DNA of 36,434 bases from Mesotoga infera (GTDB lineage: Bacteria; Thermotogota; Thermotogae; Petrotogales; Kosmotogaceae): assembly GCA_011045915.1 (NCBI GenBank), contig DSBT01000082.1, forward strand, positions 1 through 36,434. Direction: 5' to 3'. The notes beneath the pieces were generated by a model, which ran no database searches, had not been told where the DNA came from, and saw only the letters and a program-made list of their open reading frames with translations. The position numbers were made by a program, and so were the translations under genes. Below, one piece after another: positions 9,211-17,860 of this stretch; the first letter of the stretch is position 1, and each line of letters begins with the position of its first letter.

Positions 9211-11637
9211 TTGCCTGAAGAGATAATTCACAAGAACATTGACGATGAACTGATTAATTCATATATGCTCTATTCAATGAGCGTAATCGTGGGTAGAGCT
9301 ATTCCTGACTTGCGCGACGGTTTGAAGCCAGTACAAAGAAGAATACTCTTCGGAATGTCAGAGCTTGGTCTTCGCCATAACCAAAGTTTCAAGAAGAGCG
9401 CTCGTATCGTTGGGGAGGTCATGGGGAAGTTCCATCCTCACGGTGATGCTGCGATATACGATGCCCTTGTCAGAATGGCTCAATCTTTTTCAATGCGTTA
9501 TCCCCTTGTAGAGGGACAGGGTAACTTTGGATCAATTGACAGAGATCCACCCGCTGCAATGAGGTACACCGAAGCAAGGATGCAATCCTTGTCTGAAGAA
9601 CTGCTCCAGGATATCGATAAGAATACTGTCCCAATGCTGCCAAACTTTGACGGGTCTCTTTCTGAACCAGATGTGCTTCCAACCAAGATTCCCAATCTAC
9701 TACTCAACGGTACGTCGGGAATCGCTGTCGGAATGATGACCAGCATTCCTCCGCACAATCTCATCGAGATTATTGAAGCCGTGAATCTACTAATTAGCGA
9801 TCCTGAATGCACGGTTTCCGACCTCCTCAAATATGTCAAGGGACCTGATTTTCCGACTGGTGGCATGATAATGGACGCAGGATCAATCCCATCGATTTAT
9901 CAGGAGGGAAAGGGCCGCATAACTGTCAGGGCAATTGCAGAGATTGAGGAGTCATCGGGAAGTTCTCAAATTGTAGTTCATGAGATACCTTACAACACAT
10001 CGAAAGCAGATCTCATACAGCAAATCGTTAATGCCACTCAAAACCATCGCGATCTCCAGATAAGGAATATCAGGGACGAATCTGATCAAAAGGGACTAAG
10101 AGTAGTAATTGAGTTGAAACGAGGAGCCGACCCTAATGTCGTTCTCAATCTCCTGTTCAAGCACACCCAGCTGCAGACGACGTTCAGCGTTAACATGCTG
10201 GTTATTGACGAGAAGAAGCGCCCAAGAGTGATGAATCTCAAGCAAATTCTTCAGGGCTTTCTTTCTCACCGGTTCAATGTAATTAGAGCAAAGACTGAGT
10301 ACGATCTTGAGCAGGCATCCAGAAGAGCACACATTGTTGAGGGTTTGACAAAGGCCACAAGGTCCATCGATACAGTTGTCGATATTATTCGCAATTCGGC
10401 AAATGCTGAGGAAGCTTCGAAGAATCTTATGGAGACTCTTGAAGTAACCCAGGAGCAAAGTTCTGCCATTCTTGACATGCGAATGGGAAAGCTGACAGGA
10501 ATGGAAATCGAAAAGCTTCTCGGTGAATACAGAGATTTGGTTTCTAGAATCAACGAGTACAGATTGATTCTCGCGAGCGATGAGAAGGTTTACGAGATTA
10601 TTCAGAAGGAACTCGGCGAGATTAAAGAGAAGTATGGTGATCCAAGGCGAACCAAAGTAGATCTGGGAAACGGAACGGATTTCAACATAGAAGATGTCAT
10701 CCCCGATGAAGAAATCGTTCTTATGGTGACAAAGAAGGGCTACATAAAGTCAACTCCTCTCGAAAGTTACAGAAAACAAGGCAGAGGCGGTAAGGGTGTC
10801 ATAGGAGTACGAACGGGTGAAGAAGATTTCGTGGTCAATATTCTGACGACTACGAGACTTAGCAAGACTGTTATCATAACTTCAAAGGGTAAAGCATACG
10901 TACTGAGCAATCACATAATTGATCACTCTTCGAGAGACTCAAAGGGAAAGCTCCTTGCAAATTACATAAAGATCGACCCCGACGAAAATGTCCAGGCCGT
11001 TCTTTCTACAAGAAGGGAAGAGGTTCAAGGAAAGTATCTCGTCATTACAACCCGTTCGGGCAAGATTAAGAAGACAGAATTTGAGGCCTTTCTTAATGTC
11101 CGTGTGTCCGGAATAAAGGCCATAGGGTTGAACGAAAGCGACAGGGTCATAGATGCATCGCTTACAACAAAAGAGAACGACACAATCATAATCTCTACGA
11201 AAAATGGGATGGTTATTAGATTCTCCCTTGAACAGGTACGTTCAATGGGCAGGAGCGCCGCGGGAGTGATGGGAATCAGGTTGAAGAAAAACGATGAGGT
11301 CGTCGGAGCAAACATCGTAGCGGCAGAAGATGAGAGGTATCTTCTCACTGCAACTCAGAAGGGCGGCGGCAAGAGGACTCACATTCCGGAATACAGATGT
11401 CAGAATCGGGGCGGCTTGGGAGTAAAGAACATTTATGGGCTGGAAAAGATCGGTCAAGTTATCGGAACTCTTGTGGTTACTGGGGATGACCAAGTGATAC
11501 TTGCTACTAAATCAGGGATGTCAATAAGAATCCCCATTTCCCAGGTTAGACCAACTGGAAGAGTGACCAAGGGAGTCAGGATAGTGGATCTAAAGGAAAA
11601 TGATATCGTTGCGACAATGGCTGTAGTAGTTGACTGA
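9211..11637 (+). CDS. gyrA: DNA gyrase subunit A
   Basis: Breakage-reunion subunit of the type IIA topoisomerase gyrase, working with GyrB, which is not in this window. The TTG start at 9211 follows GAGGAGG and matches the family N-terminus. The catalytic tyrosine is Tyr119 in AAMRYTEAR. The quinolone region reads [10 protein letters not shown]: Ala80 sits where E. coli has Ser83, and Asp84 corresponds to Asp87. The C-terminal half has the repeated beta-pinwheel blades, and the GyrA-box region reads QGRGGKG, which differs slightly from the usual QRRGGKG. At 808 residues it is full length. The presence of a GyrA box favours gyrase over topoisomerase IV ParC. It is cotranscribed with metG and lexA. 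Confidence 0.95.
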   Translation: MPEEIIHKNIDDELINSYMLYSMSVIVGRAIPDLRDGLKPVQRRILFGMSELGLRHNQSFKKSARIVGEVMGKFHPHGDAAIYDALVRMAQSFSMRYPLVEGQGNFGSIDRDPPAAMRYTEARMQSLSEELLQDIDKNTVPMLPNFDGSLSEPDVLPTKIPNLLLNGTSGIAVGMMTSIPPHNLIEIIEAVNLLISDPECTVSDLLKYVKGPDFPTGGMIMDAGSIPSIYQEGKGRITVRAIAEIEESSGSSQIVVHEIPYNTSKADLIQQIVNATQNHRDLQIRNIRDESDQKGLRVVIELKRGADPNVVLNLLFKHTQLQTTFSVNMLVIDEKKRPRVMNLKQILQGFLSHRFNVIRAKTEYDLEQASRRAHIVEGLTKATRSIDTVVDIIRNSANAEEASKNLMETLEVTQEQSSAILDMRMGKLTGMEIEKLLGEYRDLVSRINEYRLILASDEKVYEIIQKELGEIKEKYGDPRRTKVDLGNGTDFNIEDVIPDEEIVLMVTKKGYIKSTPLESYRKQGRGGKGVIGVRTGEEDFVVNILTTTRLSKTVIITSKGKAYVLSNHIIDHSSRDSKGKLLANYIKIDPDENVQAVLSTRREEVQGKYLVITTRSGKIKKTEFEAFLNVRVSGIKAIGLNESDRVIDASLTTKENDTIIISTKNGMVIRFSLEQVRSMGRSAAGVMGIRLKKNDEVVGANIVAAEDERYLLTATQKGGGKRTHIPEYRCQNRGGLGVKNIYGLEKIGQVIGTLVVTGDDQVILATKSGMSIRIPISQVRPTGRVTKGVRIVDLKENDIVATMAVVVD

Positions 11638-11668
11638 GATCCCGGCCGAGAATAGGGGGTGTCATGAA

Positions 11669-12295
11669 TTGACGCTGACGGAGAAACAGAAGAAAATTCT
11701 GGAGTACATCGAGAACTTCATTAAGCTCTATGGTTACCCTCCAAGCATCAGAGATATCTGCAGAGATTTCGACATTTCTTCTCCACGCGGAGTGGCTAAG
11801 CATCTTGAGTCTCTGGAGAAGAAGGGCTACATCGAAAGAACAGGTGTCTCTCGTGGAATAAGAGTTCTTAAAAGTCCAGACGGCTCTTCATTGACACCTG
11901 GCGAAGATGTGGTAATGCTCCCTGTCATCGGCAATGTTGCTGCGGGCGAAGCAGTACAGGCTGTCCAAACGGAAGAAGAGAAGATACCAGTACCGCTTTG
12001 GATGATCAGAAGAGGATTTGAGTACTACATGCTGAGAGTCACCGGCAACAGCATGATTGAATCCCACATAGTAAATGGAGACTTCGTGATCATAAGAAAG
12101 CAGGAGTGGGCAAATAATGGTGATATTGTGGTGGCTTTGATAGATGATGAGTATGCTACTCTTAAGAAGTACGAAAATGAGGGACCGAAGATTCGACTTG
12201 TGCCTTCAAATCCGGAGATGCTTCCCATCGTCGTAGAAGCGAACAGAGTGAAGATACAGGGCCGGCTTTCCGGAGTCCTCCGCTGGTACAAGTAA
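11669..12295 (+). CDS. lexA: LexA repressor (SOS regulator)
   Basis: Transcriptional repressor of the DNA-damage response that self-cleaves on RecA activation. I chose TTG at 11669 (208 residues, MTLTEKQ...) because GGGGGTG at 11655-11661 sits 7 nt before it and the family starts here. A TTG at 11630 is in frame but overlaps the gyrA stop and adds 13 unrelated residues. The winged HTH (PPSIRDICRDFDIS...) occupies about residues 24-70. Cleavage site Ala92-Gly93 (NVAAGEAV), nucleophile Ser128 (GNSMIES) and general-base Lys166 (ATLKKY) are all present, so autoproteolysis should be intact. I found no GAAC-N4-GTTC box upstream of the operon; the operator in this group may differ. Confidence 0.93.
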   Translation: MTLTEKQKKILEYIENFIKLYGYPPSIRDICRDFDISSPRGVAKHLESLEKKGYIERTGVSRGIRVLKSPDGSSLTPGEDVVMLPVIGNVAAGEAVQAVQTEEEKIPVPLWMIRRGFEYYMLRVTGNSMIESHIVNGDFVIIRKQEWANNGDIVVALIDDEYATLKKYENEGPKIRLVPSNPEMLPIVVEANRVKIQGRLSGVLRWYK

Positions 12296-12318
12296 TTTCA
12301 CAATTGAGGAGTCATAAG

Positions 12319-12780
12319 ATGAAGATTGCGATTGGTTCTGATCACGCTGCATATGAGCTGAAATCCTATCTTGTAAGCGACTTAGAGAAAAAGGGTCACA
12401 CAGTATATGATCTCGGTCCTGAATCAGGCACCTATTCGGTAGACTATCCTGACTTTTCTGAAAAGGTATGCGGATTAGTAACGAATGGAGAAGCTGATTT
12501 TGGTATTTTGCTTTGTGGAACTGGAATTGGGATGTCGATTGCGGCAAACAAGCACAGAGGAATTCGTGCAGCTCTATGCTTTTTCCCCGAGATGGCAGAG
12601 CTTGCCAGGAGACATAACCACGCAAACGTTCTTGTTCTCGGAGGCAGATTGATAGGTAGCGAACTGGCCAGTTGGATTGTCGATGCTTTTCTCAGTTCGT
12701 CAGAAGAAGGCGGCCGTCATAAGAAAAGAGTAGAAAAACTTGAAATTGAGGTCGATGAGAATCGGGTGACAGACAGTTGA
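12319..12780 (+). CDS. rpiB: Ribose-5-phosphate isomerase B
   Basis: Interconverts ribose 5-phosphate and ribulose 5-phosphate in the pentose phosphate pathway. The ATG at 12319 is preceded by TTGAGGAG at 12304-12311; an in-frame TTG at 12304 lies inside this ribosome binding site and is rejected. RpiB/LacAB family motifs are DHAAYELK, YPDFSE, the active-site cysteine loop LLCGTGIGMSIAANK, and RRHNHANVLVLGGR. At 153 residues it is the usual length. LacA/LacB galactose-6-phosphate isomerases share the fold, but no partner subunit or tagatose pathway gene is near. The stop codon overlaps the start of the next gene (TGATG), so the two are translationally coupled. Confidence 0.93.
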   Translation: MKIAIGSDHAAYELKSYLVSDLEKKGHTVYDLGPESGTYSVDYPDFSEKVCGLVTNGEADFGILLCGTGIGMSIAANKHRGIRAALCFFPEMAELARRHNHANVLVLGGRLIGSELASWIVDAFLSSSEEGGRHKKRVEKLEIEVDENRVTDS

Positions 12781-13739
12781 TGGTATTTTACGATAGAAGA
12801 CATCTCTTTCATCTGCCAATGAAAGAGCTTGAAGATGGGATATGGATTGAGAACCCAGACAAACCGGAGAGAATTGAGGCAATTCGGAGTGCACTGGAAT
12901 CCTCTGGATTTCAGATTAAGGAACCGCGTGACTATCATTGTTCTCATGTATACCAGGTTCATACCCCTGAATATGTTGAATGGTTGAAAGAAAAGAGCCT
13001 CTCGGTATCGAAGGACAGAGAATACTTTCCAGAGGTTTTTGGATATGATAAGCTTTTTGACACAGGGACCCCAGTTACTTCGGGCTGTTACCTTGGAGCC
13101 CTTGCATCCGTCTCTACAGCCCTGAATGCTGTTGATTCTATTCTTGAAAGCGAAGCTGTCTCCTACGCGTTATGCAGACCGCCCGGACATCATGCGGGGA
13201 TATCGACTGGTGGAGGTTATTGCTACTTCAACAACGCCGCAATTGCAGCCAGGTATTATCAGAAACACACAAGGGGTTTTGTTGCGATTCTGGATGTTGA
13301 TTTTCATCACGGCAACGGGACCCAGGAGATCTTCTATTATGACGACACAGTCTTCTATGTCTCAATCCATGGTGATCCAAAGATATTCTATCCTTGGATA
13401 AGCGGTAATCCATGGGAGATAGGTTCAGATTCCGGAGAAGGATTTAACATGAATTTCCCCCTTGCCGGTGGAACAGAAGGTCCTGAATACATGCGAACAC
13501 TTTCAAAGGCCCTTCAGGAAATAGATGACTTTGCTCCAGACTTGCTCATTGTTTCCTTGGGAATTGACGGTCACAAGAACGACGGCATTGGCCACTTCAA
13601 TTTGAACGATGAAGACTTCTCAATGATGGGTAGGCTCATCGGTGAAATTGACGTTCAGAAACTGATAGTTCAAGAAGGCGGATACAATCCAGTTGCCAAC
13701 TCGTCTTCTGTTCTGAACTTCCTTCGCACAATAAGATGA
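12780..13739 (+). CDS. Histone deacetylase-family (AcuC/acetylpolyamine amidohydrolase-like) zinc hydrolase
   Basis: Probable zinc-dependent deacetylase acting on an acetylated small molecule or protein; the substrate is not determinable from sequence. The ATG at 12780 shares its A with the rpiB stop. An in-frame TTG one codon earlier is possible but unnecessary. Deacetylase motifs are intact: the His pair in RPPGHHAG (137-138), the zinc ligands Asp174 and His176 in LDVDFHHGNG, Asp263 in GIDGHKND, and the catalytic tyrosine in QEGGYNP near the C-terminus. At 319 residues it matches bacterial AcuC and polyamine-deacetylase relatives. No acetoin or polyamine gene lies nearby, so the symbol is left empty. 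It is the last gene of the metG operon, with the terminator 8 bp after its stop. Confidence 0.87.
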   Translation: MVFYDRRHLFHLPMKELEDGIWIENPDKPERIEAIRSALESSGFQIKEPRDYHCSHVYQVHTPEYVEWLKEKSLSVSKDREYFPEVFGYDKLFDTGTPVTSGCYLGALASVSTALNAVDSILESEAVSYALCRPPGHHAGISTGGGYCYFNNAAIAARYYQKHTRGFVAILDVDFHHGNGTQEIFYYDDTVFYVSIHGDPKIFYPWISGNPWEIGSDSGEGFNMNFPLAGGTEGPEYMRTLSKALQEIDDFAPDLLIVSLGIDGHKNDGIGHFNLNDEDFSMMGRLIGEIDVQKLIVQEGGYNPVANSSSVLNFLRTIR

Positions 13740-13747
13740 TTGTATAG

Positions 13748-13777
13748 AAAGAGCGCGGCTCCCGCCGCGCTCTTTTT
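13748..13777. terminator. Bidirectional terminator between converging operons
   Basis: AAAGAGCGCGGC (13748-13759) pairs with GCCGCGCTCTTT (13764-13775) around a four-base loop, with a T-run through 13777 on the + strand. The minus-strand side carries only a short T-run, so it is stronger for the + operon. It sits in the 44-bp gap between the deacetylase gene and bamA and probably ends both operons. Confidence 0.9.
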
Positions 13778-13783
13778 CCTCTA

Positions 13784-16255
13784 TCAGAAGGCAGGCCCGA
13801 AACCAAAGAACGGTGTCCCATAGTAAGGTTTTCCACTTGTCGAACTCTGATCGGCCAGATGGGTATTATATCCGTAACCCAGCCTAACCAGTCCTATCAT
13901 CGGTATTGAGATATCCAAACAAAGACCGAAGTCCGCAAGGAAGTTGCCTCCAATAACATCTCCACCAGAGGTATTACGATAGAAAAGCAAGTCGCCAAAC
14001 CCTACAATGTCTACAGGTATTGATGAAGCTTCTGGCGTAAGCGGATATCTTAATTGTGCAGAACCGACGGTTACCCCGTACGCGTTTTGGCCTATACTCT
14101 GTGAACCTCTTACCCTAATATATGTGTCGGGGCTCAACAAATAGCTCCTGAAGACCCCCTGCGGAGAAAGAGGAAACAACTGCTGAGTCCTTATTCTGAA
14201 TCCGAGAACTGGATCTCCTATAGACATGAAGTTCCTGTATTCTGCATAACCAGATACAAATAACTTGTTTCCCTTTCCAAATATCCCTCTTACGTTCAAG
14301 CCTGCAAGGTACTCGCTTCCCATCGTCGGCCTCATAAGATCATCACGCGTCGTAAGCTCGTAGCTCAAACCCGTGAAGAGACCGTCAAAACTTTCGGATA
14401 TGCTGCCAGTCTCCGTTCCCGTTGATGCCTTAGTCGCTGTGGAAACCTGACTCTCGGACATCAAGTATTCATAACCGGCAGTGAATCCGACTTTCTGTCC
14501 TGGTGAGATATTGTAGATAGGAGTCAAGGAAAACATGAACTCCGTTTCCTGCGATGACTTTTCAACTAGAGTATCCGTTGAATCGACAGTCGTATTGAAT
14601 CCGGTAAACTTCAGTTTGAAGGCTGTATCGAGATCAAGACGAGAGTCGGCGATCTTCGGTATTGAATAACCGATCGTGGCATCGAAGGCAGGTCTTCTTG
14701 TAGTTGTTTCAGTTGCACCGTCGGTGACAACTATTTCTTTATTATTAGGCATGGGGAGCGTGACGCTGAGAGTAGTCGAAATGTTCTGACCGTAGCCCCA
14801 AACATTGAGAAGACCGAGATCCAGATAGAGATTCAGTCCATTCTGCCAGCCTCCTCCGCCGCCAATCTTGTTGTTCTTGTCGGTTTCCTTGAGCGTGATA
14901 TTGACATCTAGCGCATCCGTACCCACAGGCACAGGAACGATGTCCACTTTGGAAAAATAGCCTGTATTGTTCAAGAATGCATAGGTGTTCCTGAGTTCAT
15001 CTAAGGATAAAACCTTGCCCTTTTCTATAACTATCTTCTCGCTAATCAGATAGTCCTGTGTCTTCTTTGGACCGTCAAACTCGACCGTGATGTCTCTGAC
15101 TTGCGGCTCCGTAATCTTGAGACTGAAGAAACCTATCTTCTCATCAATTGCCGGCTCGATTCTCATGAAGGGATACCCACTGTCGCTGTACATATCCTGA
15201 ACAGCCTGGACAGCCTTCGTTGCGACTTCGTTGTCAACCTTCTGACCTTCGATAAGTCCTGTCTCCCGAAGAATTTCGCCTTTCTGGAGATTGACGTTTC
15301 CTTCAACAAAAACACTCCTGAGATTGAATTCAGACTTCACATATTCAACAGGTGTAAAGGTTATGCTCATCGACAACGCACTGTTTTCCTTGACCTCTTC
15401 GGGAAGAGTTACCTGCCTCACACTTTTCAAAGCATTGTTTAATGTCATGATCATTGCTTGGTATGTTAAGTCGTCAAGTCCCCACTGCCCATTCCGGTTG
15501 GCATAGTAAGTACTGTAAATTGTCTGAACAGCTGTGTTTATGTCTTCTATCTTGGGGACGTACTTTTTCTTTGAATTAATCCACCTTATGAGAATTGAAG
15601 TATCATAGTACTTCTTCAGGTAATCCATTTGCAACTTACTAGCAAGATAGGATTTTGCGTCATCGGAAATAGGTGCATCTATCGTAATTTCCCAGAGGAA
15701 GGACACTTTGACTTTGAAAGTTACCTTCACCCTGTCAGAAATGTTGCCTGAAAAGATGTCTGATCTGCTCTTGTCTGTTTCCCAATCCACTTTGACAAAC
15801 GGTTCTATGTAACCATTTTCCCTTAGTTCAACTTCAATGGCTTCCAAAGTGAGCGGAATATCGTACATCAGTCTGGAGGGATTCATAGGCTTGCCACTTT
15901 TAATAACTGAGACAGACTCCAGAACAGATTCTTCAACGATTTTTGGTCCATCGAACGCGACTACAACATCCACTACGGGATACTCTTTTACCTGTATTGA
16001 TAAAAGGTTAGACGATTCATCAAAAGAGTAGTAAACGTCGGAAAAATAGCCACTGCTCTTTACTCTTTCCAAAGCATCCCTGATTTCGGAATCGCTGATC
16101 TCTTTACCACGTTGAATGTTCAGCATCCCAAGAATTTCATTGTCTGAGATAACTCTGTTGTCAAGAATTGCTATTCTTGTGGGAATCATACCTGCTGCTA
16201 CAAAAGCAGAGATCAGAACCAATGCAAAAATTACAAACAGTCTTCTAGTAGACAT
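13784..16255 (-). CDS. bamA: BamA/Omp85-family outer-membrane assembly protein
   Basis: Outer-membrane beta-barrel insertase of the BAM machinery, here for the thermotogal outer envelope. The ATG at 16255 follows GGGAGG at a spacing of 8. A signal peptide (Arg-rich start, hydrophobic residues 6-22) is followed by several POTRA repeats with the usual ...GYFSDV..., ENGYIEPFVK, SGYPFMRI and NTGYFSKVDI endings over about residues 27-460. The barrel follows, beginning with KIGGGGGWQNG, and the chain ends in a C-terminal Phe, the classic barrel insertion signal. At 823 residues it has the expected length, with a long insertion between POTRA-like segments at about residues 180-290. It is the last gene of the 20-gene minus-strand operon and overlaps the HATPase gene by 11 nt. 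No other Bam subunit is nearby. Confidence 0.93.
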   Translation of the reverse strand: MSTRRLFVIFALVLISAFVAAGMIPTRIAILDNRVISDNEILGMLNIQRGKEISDSEIRDALERVKSSGYFSDVYYSFDESSNLLSIQVKEYPVVDVVVAFDGPKIVEESVLESVSVIKSGKPMNPSRLMYDIPLTLEAIEVELRENGYIEPFVKVDWETDKSRSDIFSGNISDRVKVTFKVKVSFLWEITIDAPISDDAKSYLASKLQMDYLKKYYDTSILIRWINSKKKYVPKIEDINTAVQTIYSTYYANRNGQWGLDDLTYQAMIMTLNNALKSVRQVTLPEEVKENSALSMSITFTPVEYVKSEFNLRSVFVEGNVNLQKGEILRETGLIEGQKVDNEVATKAVQAVQDMYSDSGYPFMRIEPAIDEKIGFFSLKITEPQVRDITVEFDGPKKTQDYLISEKIVIEKGKVLSLDELRNTYAFLNNTGYFSKVDIVPVPVGTDALDVNITLKETDKNNKIGGGGGWQNGLNLYLDLGLLNVWGYGQNISTTLSVTLPMPNNKEIVVTDGATETTTRRPAFDATIGYSIPKIADSRLDLDTAFKLKFTGFNTTVDSTDTLVEKSSQETEFMFSLTPIYNISPGQKVGFTAGYEYLMSESQVSTATKASTGTETGSISESFDGLFTGLSYELTTRDDLMRPTMGSEYLAGLNVRGIFGKGNKLFVSGYAEYRNFMSIGDPVLGFRIRTQQLFPLSPQGVFRSYLLSPDTYIRVRGSQSIGQNAYGVTVGSAQLRYPLTPEASSIPVDIVGFGDLLFYRNTSGGDVIGGNFLADFGLCLDISIPMIGLVRLGYGYNTHLADQSSTSGKPYYGTPFFGFGPAF

Positions 16256-16808
16256 TCGATAAACCTCCCAGTGATATTTCTGCCTCTTGAAGAATACCTA
16301 GAATCATCTTCATTTTGACTGGAAAAGTGAAACAGTCGTTCCCCAAAGCTTCTCTAAACTGAGATGAAGAGAATGTGTAGCCATCTTCATCGAGGACTCT
16401 CTCTACTGTCCAGTCTACATCATCATTCATAGTAATTACAGCAAATAGAGTCGAAGGGATATCTCCCACAGGCTGACAATCAAAACTAGAGAGCAAGAAA
16501 GACGCAGTTATTTCCGTACCCGATCCCATTTTTGAGTCAATTAGGAATCTTCCTCCAGTAGCCTCCGCTGCAAATTTCAGCATTGGGAGTCCTAGTCCGA
16601 ATTTCACTTTCTTTCTCTTCTCTGTAAAGAAGGGATCCAAAACAGCCTCAAGCAATTCAGAAGGAATTCCCTTACCCCAATCAAGTACTGAAAAAGAGAA
16701 ACTACTTCCTCTCTTCTCCTGGATTCTTAGTTCAGCCTTCTTAGTTCCGGAATCTACTGCATTTTGAGCAATGTCAAGTATGTGATCGCATATTGTTCTC
16801 AGTCCCAT
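16245..16808 (-). CDS. Stand-alone histidine-kinase-type HATPase protein
   Basis: An ATP-binding GHKL domain without a dimerisation/phosphoacceptor (HisKA) domain, sensor or membrane segment. N-box HILDIAQNAVDSG (9-21), G1 box DWGKGIP, F-box-like DPFFTEK and G2 box KFGLGLPM are all present, so ATP binding looks intact. About 70 residues after the HATPase fold are unassigned. The ATG at 16808 overlaps the end of the PHP gene by 10 nt, and the stop overlaps bamA. With the four preceding genes it forms a compact signalling module. From memory, such DRTGG/CBS-HATPase/PHP/HATPase genes are often found beside [FeFe]-hydrogenase genes in Clostridia and Thermotogota; no hydrogenase gene is present here. 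Its target is unknown. Confidence 0.8.
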   Translation of the reverse strand: MGLRTICDHILDIAQNAVDSGTKKAELRIQEKRGSSFSFSVLDWGKGIPSELLEAVLDPFFTEKRKKVKFGLGLPMLKFAAEATGGRFLIDSKMGSGTEITASFLLSSFDCQPVGDIPSTLFAVITMNDDVDWTVERVLDEDGYTFSSSQFREALGNDCFTFPVKMKMILGILQEAEISLGGLSNVY

Positions 16809-17518
16809 ATTATTTCCAACGCCTTTCCAAAAGAAAAAATCGCCGCCTGAAACTCTTTAAAACTCCTTGTATTCGCCGAAATGAACACAGTGGGTGCAAT
16901 TACATTCAAACTGTGAGCATCGCTTGAATGAAGGATGTTTCTTGACTCAAAGCCTTTAGTTAAGGTCTTTCTAAAAGAGATCTCCATCGGTACCTCTCTA
17001 TACTCCTCGGGGATAACTCCGAGCTGAGTTATAAGGCCCATCTTCCTGTCAACATGAGCCATAACTGATATCCCCCCGTTATCATGAACAGTTTCTAGAG
17101 TTTCTGAGATGCTCAGAGTAGTTGGTTGGCCAAGCCAGAATTCTTCCACTCCGGTAAAGGAATCATCATCATCGACGAACAACTGATAACCAGATATTTC
17201 TGGATCTACTGCAATATGCGGAAGCCTCTCCTTTCTAATCCAGTCAGAATAAGCCTCGGCCAGCGAAACCTCAGGAAAATACGCCAAAACATGAACGTCT
17301 TCAACTGTATGTACTTCTATACCAGGAATGAAAGACACTCCAGCTCTACTCAGAACTCTACTGAAAACCCTAACATTCCCGGCACTGTTGTGATCAGTAA
17401 TTGAAACCCAATCGATCCCCTTTGACACGCATACTGATGCTATCTCGCGAGGAGTCATCGTGATATCTGCACAGGGAGATAGGCAACTATGAATATGAAA
17501 ATCACAAAGAAATGGCAA
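16799..17518 (-). CDS. PHP-domain metal-dependent phosphoesterase
   Basis: Predicted trinuclear-metal phosphoesterase of the PHP/YciV-like group. The TTG start at 17518 gives MPFLCDFHIHSC, and a GAAAGG site lies about 10 nt upstream. Metal motifs are FHIHSCLSP (about residues 7-15), ITDHN (about 40-44), GIEVHT, a central MAHVDRK and the late SSDAHS. At 239 residues it is the size of other single-domain PHP proteins. It sits 5 nt after a DRTGG gene and overlaps the HATPase gene, so it is part of the five-gene signalling module. Substrates in this group include nucleotides and 5'-phosphorylated oligonucleotides; none can be assigned here. Confidence 0.85.
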   Translation of the reverse strand: MPFLCDFHIHSCLSPCADITMTPREIASVCVSKGIDWVSITDHNSAGNVRVFSRVLSRAGVSFIPGIEVHTVEDVHVLAYFPEVSLAEAYSDWIRKERLPHIAVDPEISGYQLFVDDDDSFTGVEEFWLGQPTTLSISETLETVHDNGGISVMAHVDRKMGLITQLGVIPEEYREVPMEISFRKTLTKGFESRNILHSSDAHSLNVIAPTVFISANTRSFKEFQAAIFSFGKALEIIWD

Positions 17519-17523
17519 ATCGC

Positions 17524-17859
17524 TCAGCCTTTCAAACCACTTTTCATTAGTTTCAAAGCAAGATTGAAGGTTGTTTCATCACTTTCAAGAAGCACAACTC
17601 CCGTCTCGTCGGCTTTTCTTATCGTAGTTTCCTCAAAATGCAGACCATTACAGAGAACTATCGCTCTTGCTCCGACAATTGTTGCTACGGCAAGTATGTT
17701 CATATGAGACTGAACAGTCAACCAGATTGACTCCGACGGGGCGTTCCCCATTACGTCGCTAAGCAAATCTCCGATGTAAGCGTCTGATATGTCTGCCTCT
17801 AGAGGCAAGCTAGTGATCACTCTAAGTTCGCACTTTTCAACTAGTTTGTTCAGCTTCAT
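17524..17859 (-). CDS. DRTGG-domain protein (second copy)
   Basis: A 111-residue single-domain protein. The DRTGG fold is recognisable from ISDAYIGDLLSDVMG, then a hydrophobic strand and the ATIVGARAIVLCNG segment with a conserved ETTIRKADETG region. ATG at 17859 was chosen because GGGAGG lies 7 nt before it and the CBS-HATPase stop (17861) is one base upstream. An in-frame extension to 17928 would run back into the CBS gene. DRTGG domains occur in phosphotransacetylase N-termini and in CBS-type pyrophosphatases, where the role is regulatory and ligand-binding. It is a diverged paralogue of the gene at 18813-19175, so two DRTGG proteins flank the CBS-HATPase. Its ligand is unknown. Confidence 0.8.
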   Translation of the reverse strand: MKLNKLVEKCELRVITSLPLEADISDAYIGDLLSDVMGNAPSESIWLTVQSHMNILAVATIVGARAIVLCNGLHFEETTIRKADETGVVLLESDETTFNLALKLMKSGLKG

Positions 17860-17860
17860 A

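Noticed and set aside
9498-9866. A 122-codon open frame antisense to gyrA.
   Set aside because: It lies within the conserved GyrA catalytic core and has no supporting features.
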